Origin: Rhopalosiphum padi
Taxonomy: Eukaryota > Arthropoda > Insecta > Hemiptera > Aphididae
NCBI RefSeq assembly: GCF_020882245.1
Contig: NC_083597.1
Span: 80,330,152-80,394,151 of the forward strand
Direction: 5' to 3'
DNA length: 64,000 nucleotides
Shown: one piece after another, positions 23,731 to 36,178 of the stretch
Position numbering within the stretch: the first letter of the stretch is position 1
Layout of the letters: the number at the start of each line of letters is the position of its first letter
Notes under the pieces: model-generated
What the model saw: the letters and a program-made list of their open reading frames with translations, nothing else
What the model was told of the DNA's origin: nothing
Database searches by the model: none
Made by a program: the position numbers and the translations under genes

Positions 23731-26227
23731 CTGGAAAATAGAAGATATACGTACAATTAATGTGCAACAATTGTTTGTTTTATTCAAATCTATTTTGATT
23801 GAATTACATGTTAACGTAAACGTCGTGTCTCGTTACTGCCGTACAATAAATAGTATTTTTTTTTTTTTACGGTAATAGTGCTATGCGATAATGCTGGAAA
23901 CAAGTTGAGTTTAATAATATTATTAATAGTCGTATTTATCCACCCGCAGTAAGCAAAATACACAAAGTACGTCCGTCGATTTTGGGCAAATTTCTATTAT
24001 ATGTAAATTATTATGACGTACTGATGATTTATGAAATAGACATCAAACCATATAATTTAAAATTACATCAAAGATTGATTACGACGAATTCGATGTATTT
24101 ACACACAATGACATATTATATACTAATATGGTTTTTAAATTGTATAGCCATAATTTTTAAATATATTTTCAAAGTTCTATAACGATAAAGGTCACCATTT
24201 TTGCGTTCCATGACTAAGAAATGTATTTTATAAATTATGATTACTGACGATGAACTAAATAAAGTTTATTGATTTCCATTCAATTCTTTTAGTTTTGCCG
24301 TAATTTTCTTTGGATAAATATGTAGCTAAATTCAATTTTGTGCAATCGCTCTACAATAAACTTCCAGAATTCATAAAGTGGCCCTCGCAAAATAATTAAA
24401 TTAATTGATGGTATCTAGTCTATTTACTATTATACTACATATAGGTAGGAACGTAGTTTTTTTAACAACATATGACTTATATTACCTATATAATCAAAAC
24501 GTCGCCAGCCCAGCCAATATACGTACAGGTACCGACCTTGTAATATAGGTACCATATATTCATTACTTCCTATGTTATGATTATTATCACTGCATGTAAT
24601 GTGGTCGTGTATAAAGATTGTATTATAGTTCAACGTTAACCAGCTCGCGAAATACAATATAATGTAATGATAGGCGACTATATCGCTACTGCGCAGATAT
24701 TGCTTTCTGGAAAAAGCTTGGCGAGCGTAGATTGTTGTATATTATATTAACTTCCGTAACGATGTTGGCTTCTTATCTAAAATAAGATTTTTTCCGTAGA
24801 CCATAATCGCCATAAATAAGAACATCGCGAGTGCAAAAAAAAAATGAGTGACTTTGAGCAGTAAAGCCGTTTCCAATTTACGTGTTTTAATCAAACATAA
24901 TACCTAACGTGTGTAATGTCTAATACAACACTTATTTACCACAGATCAAACAAGTATAAATTACTGACGAGGTTTGCAACATTATTCAACGGAAATCGAA
25001 AAATTTAACGAATTAACTCGTAAACGTTCCATCACTCTGTTTGATTTATACTAGTCAAACGTTTCACCGTAAACACTTTTCCTATAAATAAATGCTGTTA
25101 TCGCATAATATCCTTTTCGGCGCAATATATATTGATACATAAGACAAATCATCTAGTTTGTCTCCACAAACGAATTTTTTTAGATAATTATTGATAAACT
25201 TGTTATTTAAAACGTTACAATTATCTATTGTAATTAAATTAATCATTTTAATTTATAAAAAATTGGTATAAAGCAGATTAGTAAAATATTTCTATAGGTA
25301 ATATAATAATCAAATGTTCTAAACACTTTTTTCGTGTTATAGAAATATCTAAATGAGTTCAAGTAGACAACTTTTAGCTTAGAGTTCTAGACTTTAGTTT
25401 CTCTAATATAGCAAACATCGTTTACAGAAATGATTGTATCTAGGGGGTTTTACCTTCTAACTATTACGACTTCGTACAGAGTGTAGAATCTTTCTACACT
25501 ATTTTAATGTAACGAATTTATTGGTATCATGGTATCAATGTTGTTCACACTGTACATGTAAGTTTAGAAACCAAAGTGAAAAAATCATGCTTACATCACT
25601 TCACTGCTTTAGATGTTCTTGAAAGTACCAAGAATCTCTGAAAATGAATTACAATCTCAAGAATACAAGTAGTTATTTAAGAAAGAAAGTTCCTTCTTAA
25701 ACAACTCATAAAACTTACTTAAACTCAGAATTTACAAATTATTACTTACTCAATTTTAATAATTTATGTTTATTTAGTAATGTGGAATTAAAAATTTAGG
25801 CATGTTTAAGGGGAGGCGCACAAGGACAACCACTGCCTATATGATATTATTATTTTTGACCCGATCGTCTAGTCTTGACACATATAGTAGGTTGCCGATA
25901 CAGTGCTCAATATAATATCCAAACTAGAAAACCTTTTTTTCTCCCTTTGCAGCTTTTTATATACAATATACATATATATATATTATATATTTTTTTTTGA
26001 TCCGTAAAACCTACCGTGCGTGTCATGTCCGGCTACATTATATTTATATACGGAGAAAATTTTTTTCCAAGTGTCAACCTTGACGTAGGTCACATTTCGA
26101 ATACTGATGATATTATGTTATGATAAGTATTTATGTATTATGGATAAAAGTATATTTATTTTCGTACGTGCTTCGTATTTCTATTCTACAGTCGCATTTC
26201 CTGTTCCGATATCCGTTTTAGGGTTAG
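23731..26227. other. No firm gene
   Basis: AT-rich. A 75-codon minus-strand frame (24430-24657) starts with TTG and lacks support. Confidence 0.5.
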
Positions 26228-26314
26228 ACATATCATATTTTAATGCTTGATAATATCGACCACGGAACATACGTGTGTCGGTCTAATTTCGGGTTTAAAA
26301 TCTATTCAGCACAA
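26228..26314 (+). CDS. Candidate exon with Ig-domain-like C-terminal half
   Basis: After an AG at 26226-26227 the frame reads 29 codons containing DHGTYVCRSNFG, which follows the F-strand pattern of immunoglobulin domains (D-x-G-x-Y-x-C, then N-x-G), with hydrophobics at the expected upstream spacing (YHILMLDNI). A GTGAAT donor at 26315 would end it in phase 0. It would encode only the last third of an Ig domain. The B-strand Cys and the core Trp should lie in an upstream exon that I did not find. The acceptor is modest, and the pattern could be chance. Confidence 0.28.
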
Positions 26315-27025
26315 GTGAATAACTATAATACGTATAATACGTATAACTACGTAACACACTTCATCGTAAAACTGAATTTATTATTATATGCGCCGTTAGG
26401 TATTTGCATAGGTTTTGTTAAAATGAATGTTAACGGAAGTACGGCGATTTGAGATAATGTTTGGCTCTAATAACGGTATGCTAATAGTTTACGTTTAGAC
26501 CAAACATCTAATAATATTACACAACCTTATTATGTCATGTAAACACAATAATTGTATAATTATTATACATAATAATAATTACGGCGCGACGTCATCTTTC
26601 ACGATAATCAATCATAATTTATAATAAGTCACATGACAAACTGGTAAAAATAAAATATTTGCATAATATTATCGTAGAAATGTCGTATATTCGAGACAGC
26701 TATATTTACGAGATCGCAGCTCTGAGTTTAAATTCCGTGGAAATATTCTAAATGAACCGAGAAGGTGTCGTACAGTTATAGATCGTTATAATAAATAAAT
26801 GTTGCAGACTGTGAATAACGTAGTCTGTAAAAATGATTTAATATCGTTATCACACATTTATTATTTCATATATTACGCTCGTATACACCTTTTTGCGGTG
26901 GTGAAAATGTAATATTATATTTAAATACTATCAAAAAAAAAAAAAAAACGTCATTCGTAAACATCAAACAACAGCGTACACCACAGTGTACATTTTTATT
27001 TTTTTATACATCCTTTTTTTTACAG

Positions 27026-27154
27026 CCCAATAACGAAGGTTTTGCTTTCACTGCTGCAGCGACCGCTGTTATTCAGTTATTCCCTAGTACGCCAATACAA
27101 ATAATAGATAGAGATAAATGCATTGAAATAAAAGTTGTTTCGAATCTAAAATGA
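27026..27154 (+). CDS. Candidate terminal exon, serpin reactive-loop-like
   Basis: An excellent acceptor (CCTTTTTTTTACAG at 27012-27025) precedes 42 codons and TGA, in phase 0. The start, NNEGFAFTAAATAVI, resembles the serpin hinge (consensus E-E-G-T-x-A-A-A-A-T-A). Further on, IQIIDRDKCIEIK sits where serpins have a segment like IDRPFxFxI. The Pro-Phe pair is replaced by Asp-Lys, the hinge has Phe where Thr or Ser is usual, and the chain stops about 10 residues short. About 30 of 42 codons start with a purine. An AATAAA lies 50 nt past the stop. In several insects one serpin gene has alternative last exons of this kind. The serpin body was not found here, so this may be a decayed or alternative loop exon, or a look-alike. 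Confidence 0.38.
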   Translation, partial: PNNEGFAFTAAATAVIQLFPSTPIQIIDRDKCIEIKVVSNLK

Positions 27155-27203
27155 TTAATACTCCCAAGTTTTTGACTAGGTAAATTCATCCCATGAGATT
27201 TGC

Positions 27204-27209
27204 AATAAA
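27204..27209 (+). promoter_or_regulatory. Poly(A) signal AATAAA
   Basis: 50 nt downstream of the TGA of the candidate terminal exon at 27026-27154, which is normal spacing. Confidence 0.4.
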
Positions 27210-27272
27210 AATCTAAGGGTGTATGGGCGGGGGACAGTAATCACACGATAAATCTTCTGGAGCCTGGGTACG

Positions 27273-27401
27273 TTACGCGATTGCGATCTTCGATCGCTCT
27301 TCGAATGAAAGAAATACGTCATCCATCAACACTGCTGCAGCGTTAGTGTTTTCGCATTTCTCGTCGATGTCGTCGTCTGCAGCTTCGTCACTGCTGCAAC
27401 T
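27273..27401 (-). CDS. Candidate minus-strand exon, acidic peptide
   Basis: On the minus strand an AG at 27403-27402 precedes 42 codons and TAA. The peptide starts SCSSDEAADDDIDEKCENTN, then AAAVLMDDVFLSFEERSKIA and two residues. About 31 of the first 38 codons start with a purine, mostly G, one of the clearest coding periodicities in the window. The acceptor is only moderate; another AG at 27392-27391 is possible. A GTAACG near the end could act as a donor, making the exon internal. The family is unknown, and the acidic run gives no specific function. Confidence 0.38.
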   Translation of the reverse strand, partial: SCSSDEAADDDIDEKCENTNAAAVLMDDVFLSFEERSKIAIA

Positions 27402-30249
27402 CTATAGTTACTCGACAGATTTCGGTTAGCAACATCAGAAAGTGAAAACTTTCCATTAACACTTAGATTGATTTTAAAAAAGCAATTTTTTTACTATATT
27501 GATTTTTTTGAGTACAAAATGTTTAAAAGGTTTTTCGAGGGTTGGTGGCGGCTGAAAAAAACGTAAAATGTAAATACATTTTACTCCAGATAAGATTTCT
27601 ATAACAGAATTTCATTAGGAAATCAGGGAAAGTAAGTTTCATATTATCAAAACGCAACACACGTAAAAAATAAAATAATAATAGTACTATTATCACGTCC
27701 AAAATCCTACTTCCTATAAACGTATTTTACACTCCTCTTTTTACCGTGTATACGTTTGTACTATATTCGATCAATAAAATAAAATAATTTATACCGTTAA
27801 TTTACTATTAAGTAAATTCATTATTTTGAAGTATTTTTTGCTCGTTAAAAATTGATAATTCAATAAAAACTGGCTGTCAAAATAAAAAATATAATATCAT
27901 CTTGTATAATTAAAACTAAATTTTCACTCAATGACGTACAGTATAATCCATACAAGTATCAAAAATATTTTTAAAATTGTTTTGATAATTTCATTCGATC
28001 AACACAATTAATTTTAAATTATTCAAATCCTGACCAGGCTAAAACCAATGTACAGAAATAAGAGAAAACAAAAGTTATGCAATATAGAATGTTATTTTTC
28101 GTCTGAAAATTAATATAATTTACATAATTTCTGAAATGAACTTTAATCAACAATTATAAGCAAGACGAGTGAATATTAATACTTCATTTTCCATTTAAAA
28201 TAATTTTTCTGGTATTCTTTTTAACTATTTATTCATTTTAAGTTTCAACTTTTATGGTACAATTACAAATTAATATAAAAAAAAATCAACATTATAATAT
28301 AGAGAGATGGATCTTTATGGCTATCGCAAATAAATAATAAAATATTTTATGTATTGTATACAAAATATAATTTGTATTAAAATAATTCCTAAAAAAATTC
28401 CAAAATCAGTTAAAAATTGTTATAATAAATTAGAGTAAAATAATAAAAATTAATAAGTAATAATAAGTTCACTCTACGTAAATGCTAAAAATTATCGATT
28501 TCAGTTTATACATTTAATTTAATTTGTAAATTTATATTTTGACCAATGAATTACAGTTAAGTAAAATTTAATTTTAAAATTATACAAATGGATTGTATAT
28601 ATATTTATGTAATAATATGTATTTTATACTGAGGGATAACTGCATAAAGATGTATAATAATATACGAGTATGTAGGTATATGTCACATAATTTTGTCTAT
28701 GCAATTATATCTTCAACTTATACCGATAGAATTATTATTATACACATACATATTATATTATATTATATAGTTTATCTGTATTGAGTACTGATATCCGAAC
28801 AATTTGAGGTTATTTTGATATATTGGTATACATATATTCAAATACTTGCTATACATTCCCATTTTATGAAAAAAGAGCCACTAAGAATATGTCAACATTC
28901 ATGGAACTGCTACATCTCTAAAATATATTATATTCATAGAATACTGCCGAGGCGTATACAAGAAGCCTGGCAAAAATACGGCATTCACAAACATCTTCAC
29001 GTCGAACTTGGTTGAACCCATCAAAGACACAATTAAAAAAGTTACATTATTCACTATAAATACATTAATTTGTACAAACTATTTTAAGCTTTTTTAATGT
29101 ACCGATATAACCTATAGTAAGATAAATAAAAAAAAAATCAATATCATGAATGAAAAAAAAACTAACAAAAACCAAACTATGTTTATATTTTTAGAATTTT
29201 TGTTTTTAAATATAAATTGAATTCTTGTATTAATTTAATAAAACCAAACCTATTGATATTATATTCGTTTTTATAGTTTATTTTTACTGTTTTATCGATA
29301 TTTTTATTCGTCACAACAGTAACGTATCGATAGGCGTAGGACTGCTGGACTGCTGGACAACAACGGAAAATAAGGTATTTACACTAGTGTAAAGGAACAT
29401 AAAAACTATGATTAATGGCAGTGATTAAAAACATTATATGAAATTAACTAAAAACTGATACGGTCTCATATCATTTTATTATGAACTATTCTTGTGTATA
29501 CCCAGTGTGGGAGTTTGTAAAATCGATGAATACGTGGTGCAGCTGTTGTTACGGAAATAATAACGGAACCGTATGTCTACGAAAGTTCGAAAATTTAATA
29601 AAGGATGCTTTTGACTGATTCTAAAATTATAGTGATAATGTTGTAGATTGTGTATAGTATAATTTTGAATCAAATTCAATGAACTGACTTTATTTGTTGA
29701 TTAAAAATATTTTATATAATATATGATGTGATGTGTGTAACGAAAGGAATTTAAACGGTTCGAATAATATTAACTATACAATTTAAATCAACCTCACGTT
29801 AAACCGTATTCCTAAAGATTTTGTCTAATTAAAATTTTAGATTAATCAGCAATTTATTTAATATGATATAGTACATTACCAGCAAGATATGTTCTAGGTC
29901 AGTAGGTTATTTCTCTTATTTTGTTTGTAATAAAACTACGTACTATGCCTAATGCATAACAATTTAATATATTTATAAATTTCATGTTATGCAAGTTCGG
30001 CATAATTATATTATAAACAAAAAAATAATTTAAAATATTGCATTAAAAGTACAACCACTCACTTAGTGTTTTAATTTAATTATTATAAACATTATTATGA
30101 ATTTACTAATAATCAATTGGTGTAATCATACAAGACACACGGTTGAAAATATAATTATATAATAATTTTTCAATCGAAAACGGTTGTATTTCCACTACGT
30201 TTAGTGGTGTGTTTGTCGGTTTGCAAAATTAATGTTTGTTGATAGAAAG
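27402..30249. other. AT-rich, no firm gene
   Basis: A short tandem duplication (GGACTGCTGGACTGCTGGAC) lies near 29338. A minus-strand 66-codon frame (29479-29679) has a fair internal acceptor but no other support. Confidence 0.5.
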
Positions 30250-31640
30250 TTCAAATATTTTGTTTTCATTTAACTTTTTTTTAATTTTTTTAAAAAACAT
30301 TAATTTTTACTGGTCTAAAGTTTACTGTGATCAAATTATCAATACTTGAAGCATTTTTTTCTTTTTTTACACGTTAAAATTTATTTATTCTAGTAAATAG
30401 TTTTTAGATTCTGAGCGGAACGATGAATGTATTGATTATAAAATGATGTGTGTTTTATTATTTTTTGTATTCAAGAAAAACAAATACAAAAAAAAAAAAT
30501 TAAGAAAAAATGTGAATTTTTATAGTAAACCTGATTTCGAATTAATATTTTTATTGATTGTGTTATAACTTGAAAGGAATAACCAAAGAAACTGAAATTT
30601 TTATTTTTTACCAAGTTTTAATATTATTATTCTCTACACATGGAATAACTTTCAAAATATTTTGACTTTTTTTTAGCTATTTATAGAAAATTGAAATTTT
30701 CGATTCATTTTAGTTTTTTGTATAAATATCCATGAAAAATTTATGAATTGGTAAAAATACTTGAAAATTGACTTCAAGGTTTCTAATAAGCGGTTTATTT
30801 CCAAATTAATAATTAACGACAATTTATAGTTATAATATTTTTTATGAGCATGTAAATTTGTGAAATTTTCGAAAAATACATGTTAATTTGTAATTATAAT
30901 TAAATATATAAAAAAAATATTTCATACCTACAATTTGAAAATTGAATACAAAGTTAATAGTTTTTTTAATCTGTAAAAAAAACCGTACCAGAAAATCAAA
31001 TTAATTTTTTATGAGCATTTGAAGCTCAGATTTTTACAACATTGATTATTCACGCGTATAATAACAATGTCTTCCTAAACAATTTTTTGTTTTTTTTGTT
31101 GCAATACAAAAAAAGAATTACAATAGATACATGGAATTTTCACAAAATATTTATATTATTATTTTATAACAGAACATTCACAGTGTTTTACATATTTTAA
31201 GTTATTTATAAGCATGACAATTTTTCTATTCTTATTTAGTGTTTTTTCTTGTAATGTCGATACCAAATTATTCACTGGGTAAACATTTTTGAAAATTGTA
31301 TACCAGATTTCACCTAAGTTATCCTTTTATCTGTGTACAATTATTAAAAATATATATACACAATTTTTTTATATGCATTTAAATTAACATTTTGATGCAA
31401 ATTGTCAAAAACGCAAACAATTTTAAACTATTTTGTAATAAGAATTTCGTAAATACTTTTCTTTTTATATATAAATTTAAAAAAAAAGATTTTTTATTGG
31501 TAGTTTATAATCAAACCCTAGAATCTTAAATAAAAAATTCGAATCTATTTTTATTCAGTCAAATACTTACAATTAAATTGATTTTGGACTATTTTGAAAA
31601 ACTTCAACTGCAATCAAGGTTTTAGTTGTTTAAATTCAAT
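30250..31640. repeat. Diverged array with period near 170 bp
   Basis: Related phrases recur at about 30675, 30841, 31008, 31203 and 31370: an A/T-rich core of the type TTTTATGAGCATTTGAAG followed by AAATTTT-rich sequence. Spacings are about 166, 167, 195 and 168 bp. The left end carries GATTCTGAGCGGAA (30407-30420), shared with the repeat at 22850. The array is about 80% A+T with no frame of note. It reads as an old tandem array inside an interspersed element. Confidence 0.42.
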
Positions 31641-32177
31641 TATTGTATCTATCTTTCATTACAACAATGAATATAATTTTTCATAAAGTTGATTACACCA
31701 CACTATCACGGGTCTAGTTTAGCAAATCGAGACAAGTTTTTTTTAACTTGCAGGTATCTATATCCGATGGAGTTTTATTTTCTTTTCGGACAATATTCTA
31801 AATCATTCTTATTTATTTATAAACGTGTACCTGTATGTACATGCGTAGAATATTTATTTGCGACTGTCAAAGCAAATAGAATACCATAAAGTATAGAAAA
31901 AGGTCATTGGTACGCGTTATACCTATACAGTTGTAACAGTATTTGAAGAATAATATACTGCAGTACTCCATCATACGGCTTTTGTTTGATTTTCTAAAAA
32001 TAATCTTTGTAGTGCGATGTAAAAGTTCCAATAAAAGTCCAATTTAAAATTTGATTGAAATTATTTTGAAAATACCACGTGAAAAGTAAAATAAATGAAA
32101 ATTGTAAAAAATATTTGGATTTTGTCATTTACTATAATATATTTATGTAGTATACGAGCGGAGCCTAGTGAAAACGT

Positions 32178-32193
32178 CACACACACACACACA
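32178..32193. repeat. (CA)n microsatellite at a transposon edge
   Basis: Eight CA units that run into the left target duplication of the element at 32196. Confidence 0.85.
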
Positions 32194-32510
32194 GACAGTG
32201 GCGTGCTGAAAATTTTTCAGACTTGAGGTAAACCATAAAATTTGACCACCCACTCCACTGCCATTAGTTTTTTTTCTATTCATTTTTTATTTTTTATTTT
32301 TGATTAAAAATATAAATATTTTTATTTAAGTATCTGTACGATAAAATAGGCCATATTCTTATAAAAAAATATCAACCATTATAAGATTATATAACAGTAT
32401 AACAGGTGCCGAGTTGCACACGACACACCTAATAACTCACCCACCCTGAATTTTTTTCCTTGAGGAAACTGCCTCAAAACATGACTGTTCAGCATGGCAC
32501 TGAACACAGA
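32188..32510. mobile_element. hAT-type non-autonomous element (32196-32502)
   Basis: The ends CAGTGGCGTGCTGAA (32196-32210) and the complement of TTCAGCATGGCACTG (32488-32502) match at 13 of 15 bases. The flanks CACACAGA (32188-32195) and AACACAGA (32503-32510) match at 7 of 8, giving an 8-bp duplication. It is 307 bp and non-coding, with TTGAGG motifs just inside each end. The CAGTGGCGT start is shared with the element at 9288. Confidence 0.75.
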
Positions 32511-33745
32511 GTATATAGACTCAGTACGTAAATGGTGAATTAAAACTACAGGATAATTATAGCTTCTAATAGTTACGTGTAAGACACATTACATGGCATT
32601 TTGTATACAAGTTGGAACTCGTGTAGACAATGCTAATAATATTATGTTCTTCCGGCTTTCAAAACATTATTGCGCAGAAACCGCTGATGAGATTTATTAA
32701 TTTTAATTTTTCGGAGAAAAATAAAATTTGTACACAATGGCACAAAAAGGAAAAAGAGAGTTTGGACGAAATTAATATAAGTTTAAATTTAAATCGATAT
32801 AATAAACAATTTTTTTTTTTGTGATATCTATTTCATCACTGTCGAGTTGTATACGTTGCCGTGTTAAGCGCGCAAAAATCCCTACAATCAAGTTTGACAA
32901 CAAAGTTTAACAATATGTTAAAATTAGCAAGTGAATAAAGTATGCCACAATGCGACCATGTTGGAGTTCAAAAAGTGTCAGAGTGCATAGTTCGTTTTCC
33001 TGATTTATAATCAAAAAGTTTTGGATTCATTAATGTATAATATTTTTTGTAAATTGTTTGCTCTTTGTTAAAATAAATATTTATACTTTACACAAAAAAA
33101 AAAAAATATCATTTACTTTAATTTTGTTTGGAACAACAATTCATTGCCATTAAAAGAATCCCGCGTTAGACTACAGAGAAACCTACAAAATATAACACAA
33201 TTCATTCAATTATTTTAATATTTTAAACAATCTACAATAACCGCAAATATGAAAAAATGTTCAGGTATTTTTCAATTTGAAGCGAAAAATATTTGTTGGT
33301 CAAAAAACAAAAAAATAACCTATTTATATATTAAAATATGATGCACGTGTATACGTAGAAAAACATTTTTATTTTGCGTCTCAGCATTTGTAGTGAACTA
33401 TTGAAATTTTTTATACATTCAATTGAAACGAAAGACTCCTCTAGAAATATGAATTATTTCGTATGAAAAATAATAGAAAAGAAAAATTTCCATTACACTT
33501 CTATATTTTCCGCATCGGTAAAATCATTTTTACATTTCAAATAATCTAAATAAATGACTTTTTTTTCGTTATCTATTTAAACAAAAAGTACATTATGTAC
33601 TATCATTCACACGTACCCTATGTATTTTATATATAATACATGTATATAGTCCCCAACATCATTTAAATAATTTCTACATTTTACAAAAATCTCCAATTGT
33701 TTATAAATAAATGATGGGGATTAAGTTTTGTATTTAATTTTCCAG
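32511..33745. other. AT-rich, no firm gene
   Basis: A 64-codon ORF at 32630-32824 starts with a non-ATG codon and shows no coding bias. Nothing else stands out. Confidence 0.5.
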
Positions 33746-33863
33746 AAATGACTCACCAGGTTTAGTTTCGTTGTCAGGATTAACAGGACAAAATATAGGA
33801 GTCTTAAGTTTAAGATTTTTTAATCCGTCGAGAAAAGAATGTGCAAATGACACAGGTGAATAA
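33746..33863 (+). CDS. Candidate terminal exon, 38 codons
   Basis: A good acceptor (TTTAATTTTCCAG, ending 33745) leads into a 38-codon frame with no ATG, ending in TAA at 33861-33863. The peptide starts NDSPGLVSLSGLTGQNIGVL and ends in a basic, polar tail (NPSRKECANDTGE) with one N-D-T sequon. It needs two bases from an upstream exon. Composition is protein-like for AT-rich DNA, but purine-first codons are only about 55%. No partner exon is identified. Confidence 0.27.
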
Positions 33864-36178
33864 AAAAAGGAAAAAAAAATCCATTAAAATAATTGAACGC
33901 TATAATATCACTCACACTCGACTTGCCGGGGTGGTACCTAGGTGCTCGTGCACGATTTTTTATGTACATAAAATCACATCATATTAATATGTTCGGTAAA
34001 TGAAATATAAAATAAGTTATTATGTTTTTAAGTCAAGAGCTGCCGAACAACAATGTTTAACGTACCCAATGGATTGTGTGGAAGGGATAAGGCAGATGGG
34101 GACCAAGAATTTTTAAATGGGAGGGGCAAAGCAAAAATACAATAATATACAATATCAACTACCTTATAATATCATGCATACTTTTCAGTTTGATTACTTG
34201 ATTTAAAATGTATAATACAAATCGTAGTTTATTTTATTTTAATGTTAACGCGCAACCATTAAAAAATTTTATTTTTCCCATACTATTGTACATTTTAAAT
34301 TCTAAACGATTATATACTCAATTTTATCATGCATTTTGTAGTTTATTTTGGAAGATGGCTTTCTCTCCCCCCCCCTCATTCCGGTATATCTACTCGTGGG
34401 TTTATACTACTAATTATTAGATCTTCGAGTAATAAGTGAGTTCGGTCTATTGCATGCTTGCAGGAGTTAGTGTCATATTTGACGAAGAAGTATTATTGAA
34501 TTATTAGAATTATTGTTATTTAATTATTTGTTTATCATATTTTATAAATTTTGTAATAATATGATATAATTATATAGAAGTATATACATATATGGTAAGC
34601 TATGGCTCCATCCGGCTCACAAATTATTGACTTTCAGAATAAATCACTCGTATGCCAATCGGCTTAATTAAATCCATTTGTTACATAATAATTACTATTG
34701 GTCTTGCAATGATAAACTTTTCGTGGGGGGTCGGCACGTAACTATACCTATACCTATTAAGTATTAACCTATTTATATATAGGTACACACACCGATAACA
34801 ATATACAAAGCAGTGTTTTTTTAACTTCTTATCTTCGAATCTCTGAGTGTTGTACTATGTACCATGCTTTTACATAATACTTTATATATTTTTTATCATG
34901 ATAATTACAGATTTCATTATAGTATTATTGATCTTTTACGATTTCAAATTCACTGTGATTGAAGTATTCAAAAACAACGGGTTAGTCATTGTCGGCTACC
35001 TATGTGCTTTCGCATATCATATCTATTATATGCCAAATCACCAAAATCGCACTTGTGTGTAATATACCATATAGAATATTGGCATAATATAATGATAATA
35101 GTTATTTATAATACGCCTAATGTAGGTACAAACAATCACGAAATGTTTGCTATAAACAAAACACATCACAAAACACGACAATGAATTTCATGTGTAATTA
35201 TCAGAATTATTATCTTATATGTTTCGGTTGATTATAAAATATTGTCCGGGAGGAAGTAATGCATTGTTTATAATTAATGCATCATATTATTATATTAAAA
35301 CTAAATCGACAAAATTATTTGTACAATTATGTGATATGTACTGTGTGAATTTAAAATATTATACATACATAAAATAACATGTCCTGACTCAGTGAGTCAC
35401 TGATTCGTCATCGCTTAGCCGGAACTGCTGAAACTATGAGTATGAAATTTGATCGAAAATTTTGTTTTACGATGTAGATACACTCAAAAAAATAATTTCC
35501 CGAAATGCATCCCTTAAAGGGGTTAAGAGTTGTGATAATATAAAACGTTTATTTATTTTTTAAACTAGGTTTACAGCTCGATATTATACAGGTCCATAAT
35601 CTTCAGTATTAGTCATTATAATTGTGTACGATTTTAAGACAGAGTAAATCTACTAGCGTTATTTAATTTGTCACGGACAACGCCGTGTGGGATCAGCTAT
35701 AGTAGTTCGCATGTGCAAACTATGCACTTTTGTATATTATTTTTTCGAAATATCCTGTTCATTTTATTTCATATAATATAATATTAACCTATTAACTAGA
35801 AGATAAAAACGTTCAAAAATTGTTTAATTATATTCTAATATCGATTTAATGTTTCACGTTCTTTTGATTCCGTTTTAATGTACGTTTTGCATTTACTCTT
35901 GTACACCGATTAACTGTGTTTGATGTGTTCATGTAATGTTATTGCATAATATATATATATATTGCGTATTGTGTCAATGGTGCAAAATACATTTTGCCCA
36001 AAATCTGAGTTTTCACTATTTCGCACGTACAATGTCATACTTAATTATTTCGACACATGACCGTGATATTATTTCAAGCAAAAATCAGCTTCGACCGTAA
36101 TTTGATGCCACCTTTAAATACCCAGTTATATATATATATTTAATTAAGGGGCGCTAATCGTCTATTAGCTAAACGACT
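33864..36178. other. AT-rich, no firm gene
   Basis: It contains G-rich and C-rich patches at 34100-34130 and 34360-34375 that may be remnants of a small transposon. A 38-codon ATG frame lies at 33999-34115. Apart from the AP-1-like palindrome at 35385 nothing is supportable. Confidence 0.45.
35385..35399. promoter_or_regulatory. Palindromic double AP-1 site
   Basis: TGACTCA and TGAGTCA face each other around a single G: two AP-1 (Jun/Fos, TRE) heptamers in 15 bp. This is rarer than chance for this base composition. No adjacent gene is seen, so an enhancer role is only a suggestion. Confidence 0.3.

Noticed and set aside
26683..26751. 23-codon ATG frame (MSYIRDSYIYEIAALSLNSV and onward) upstream of the serpin-like exon
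   Set aside because: A second frame is equally open, there is no strong donor, and it is too short to support.
31744..31889. Frame of 45 codons after a T-rich acceptor
   Set aside because: All three frames are open beyond the acceptor and none has coding periodicity.
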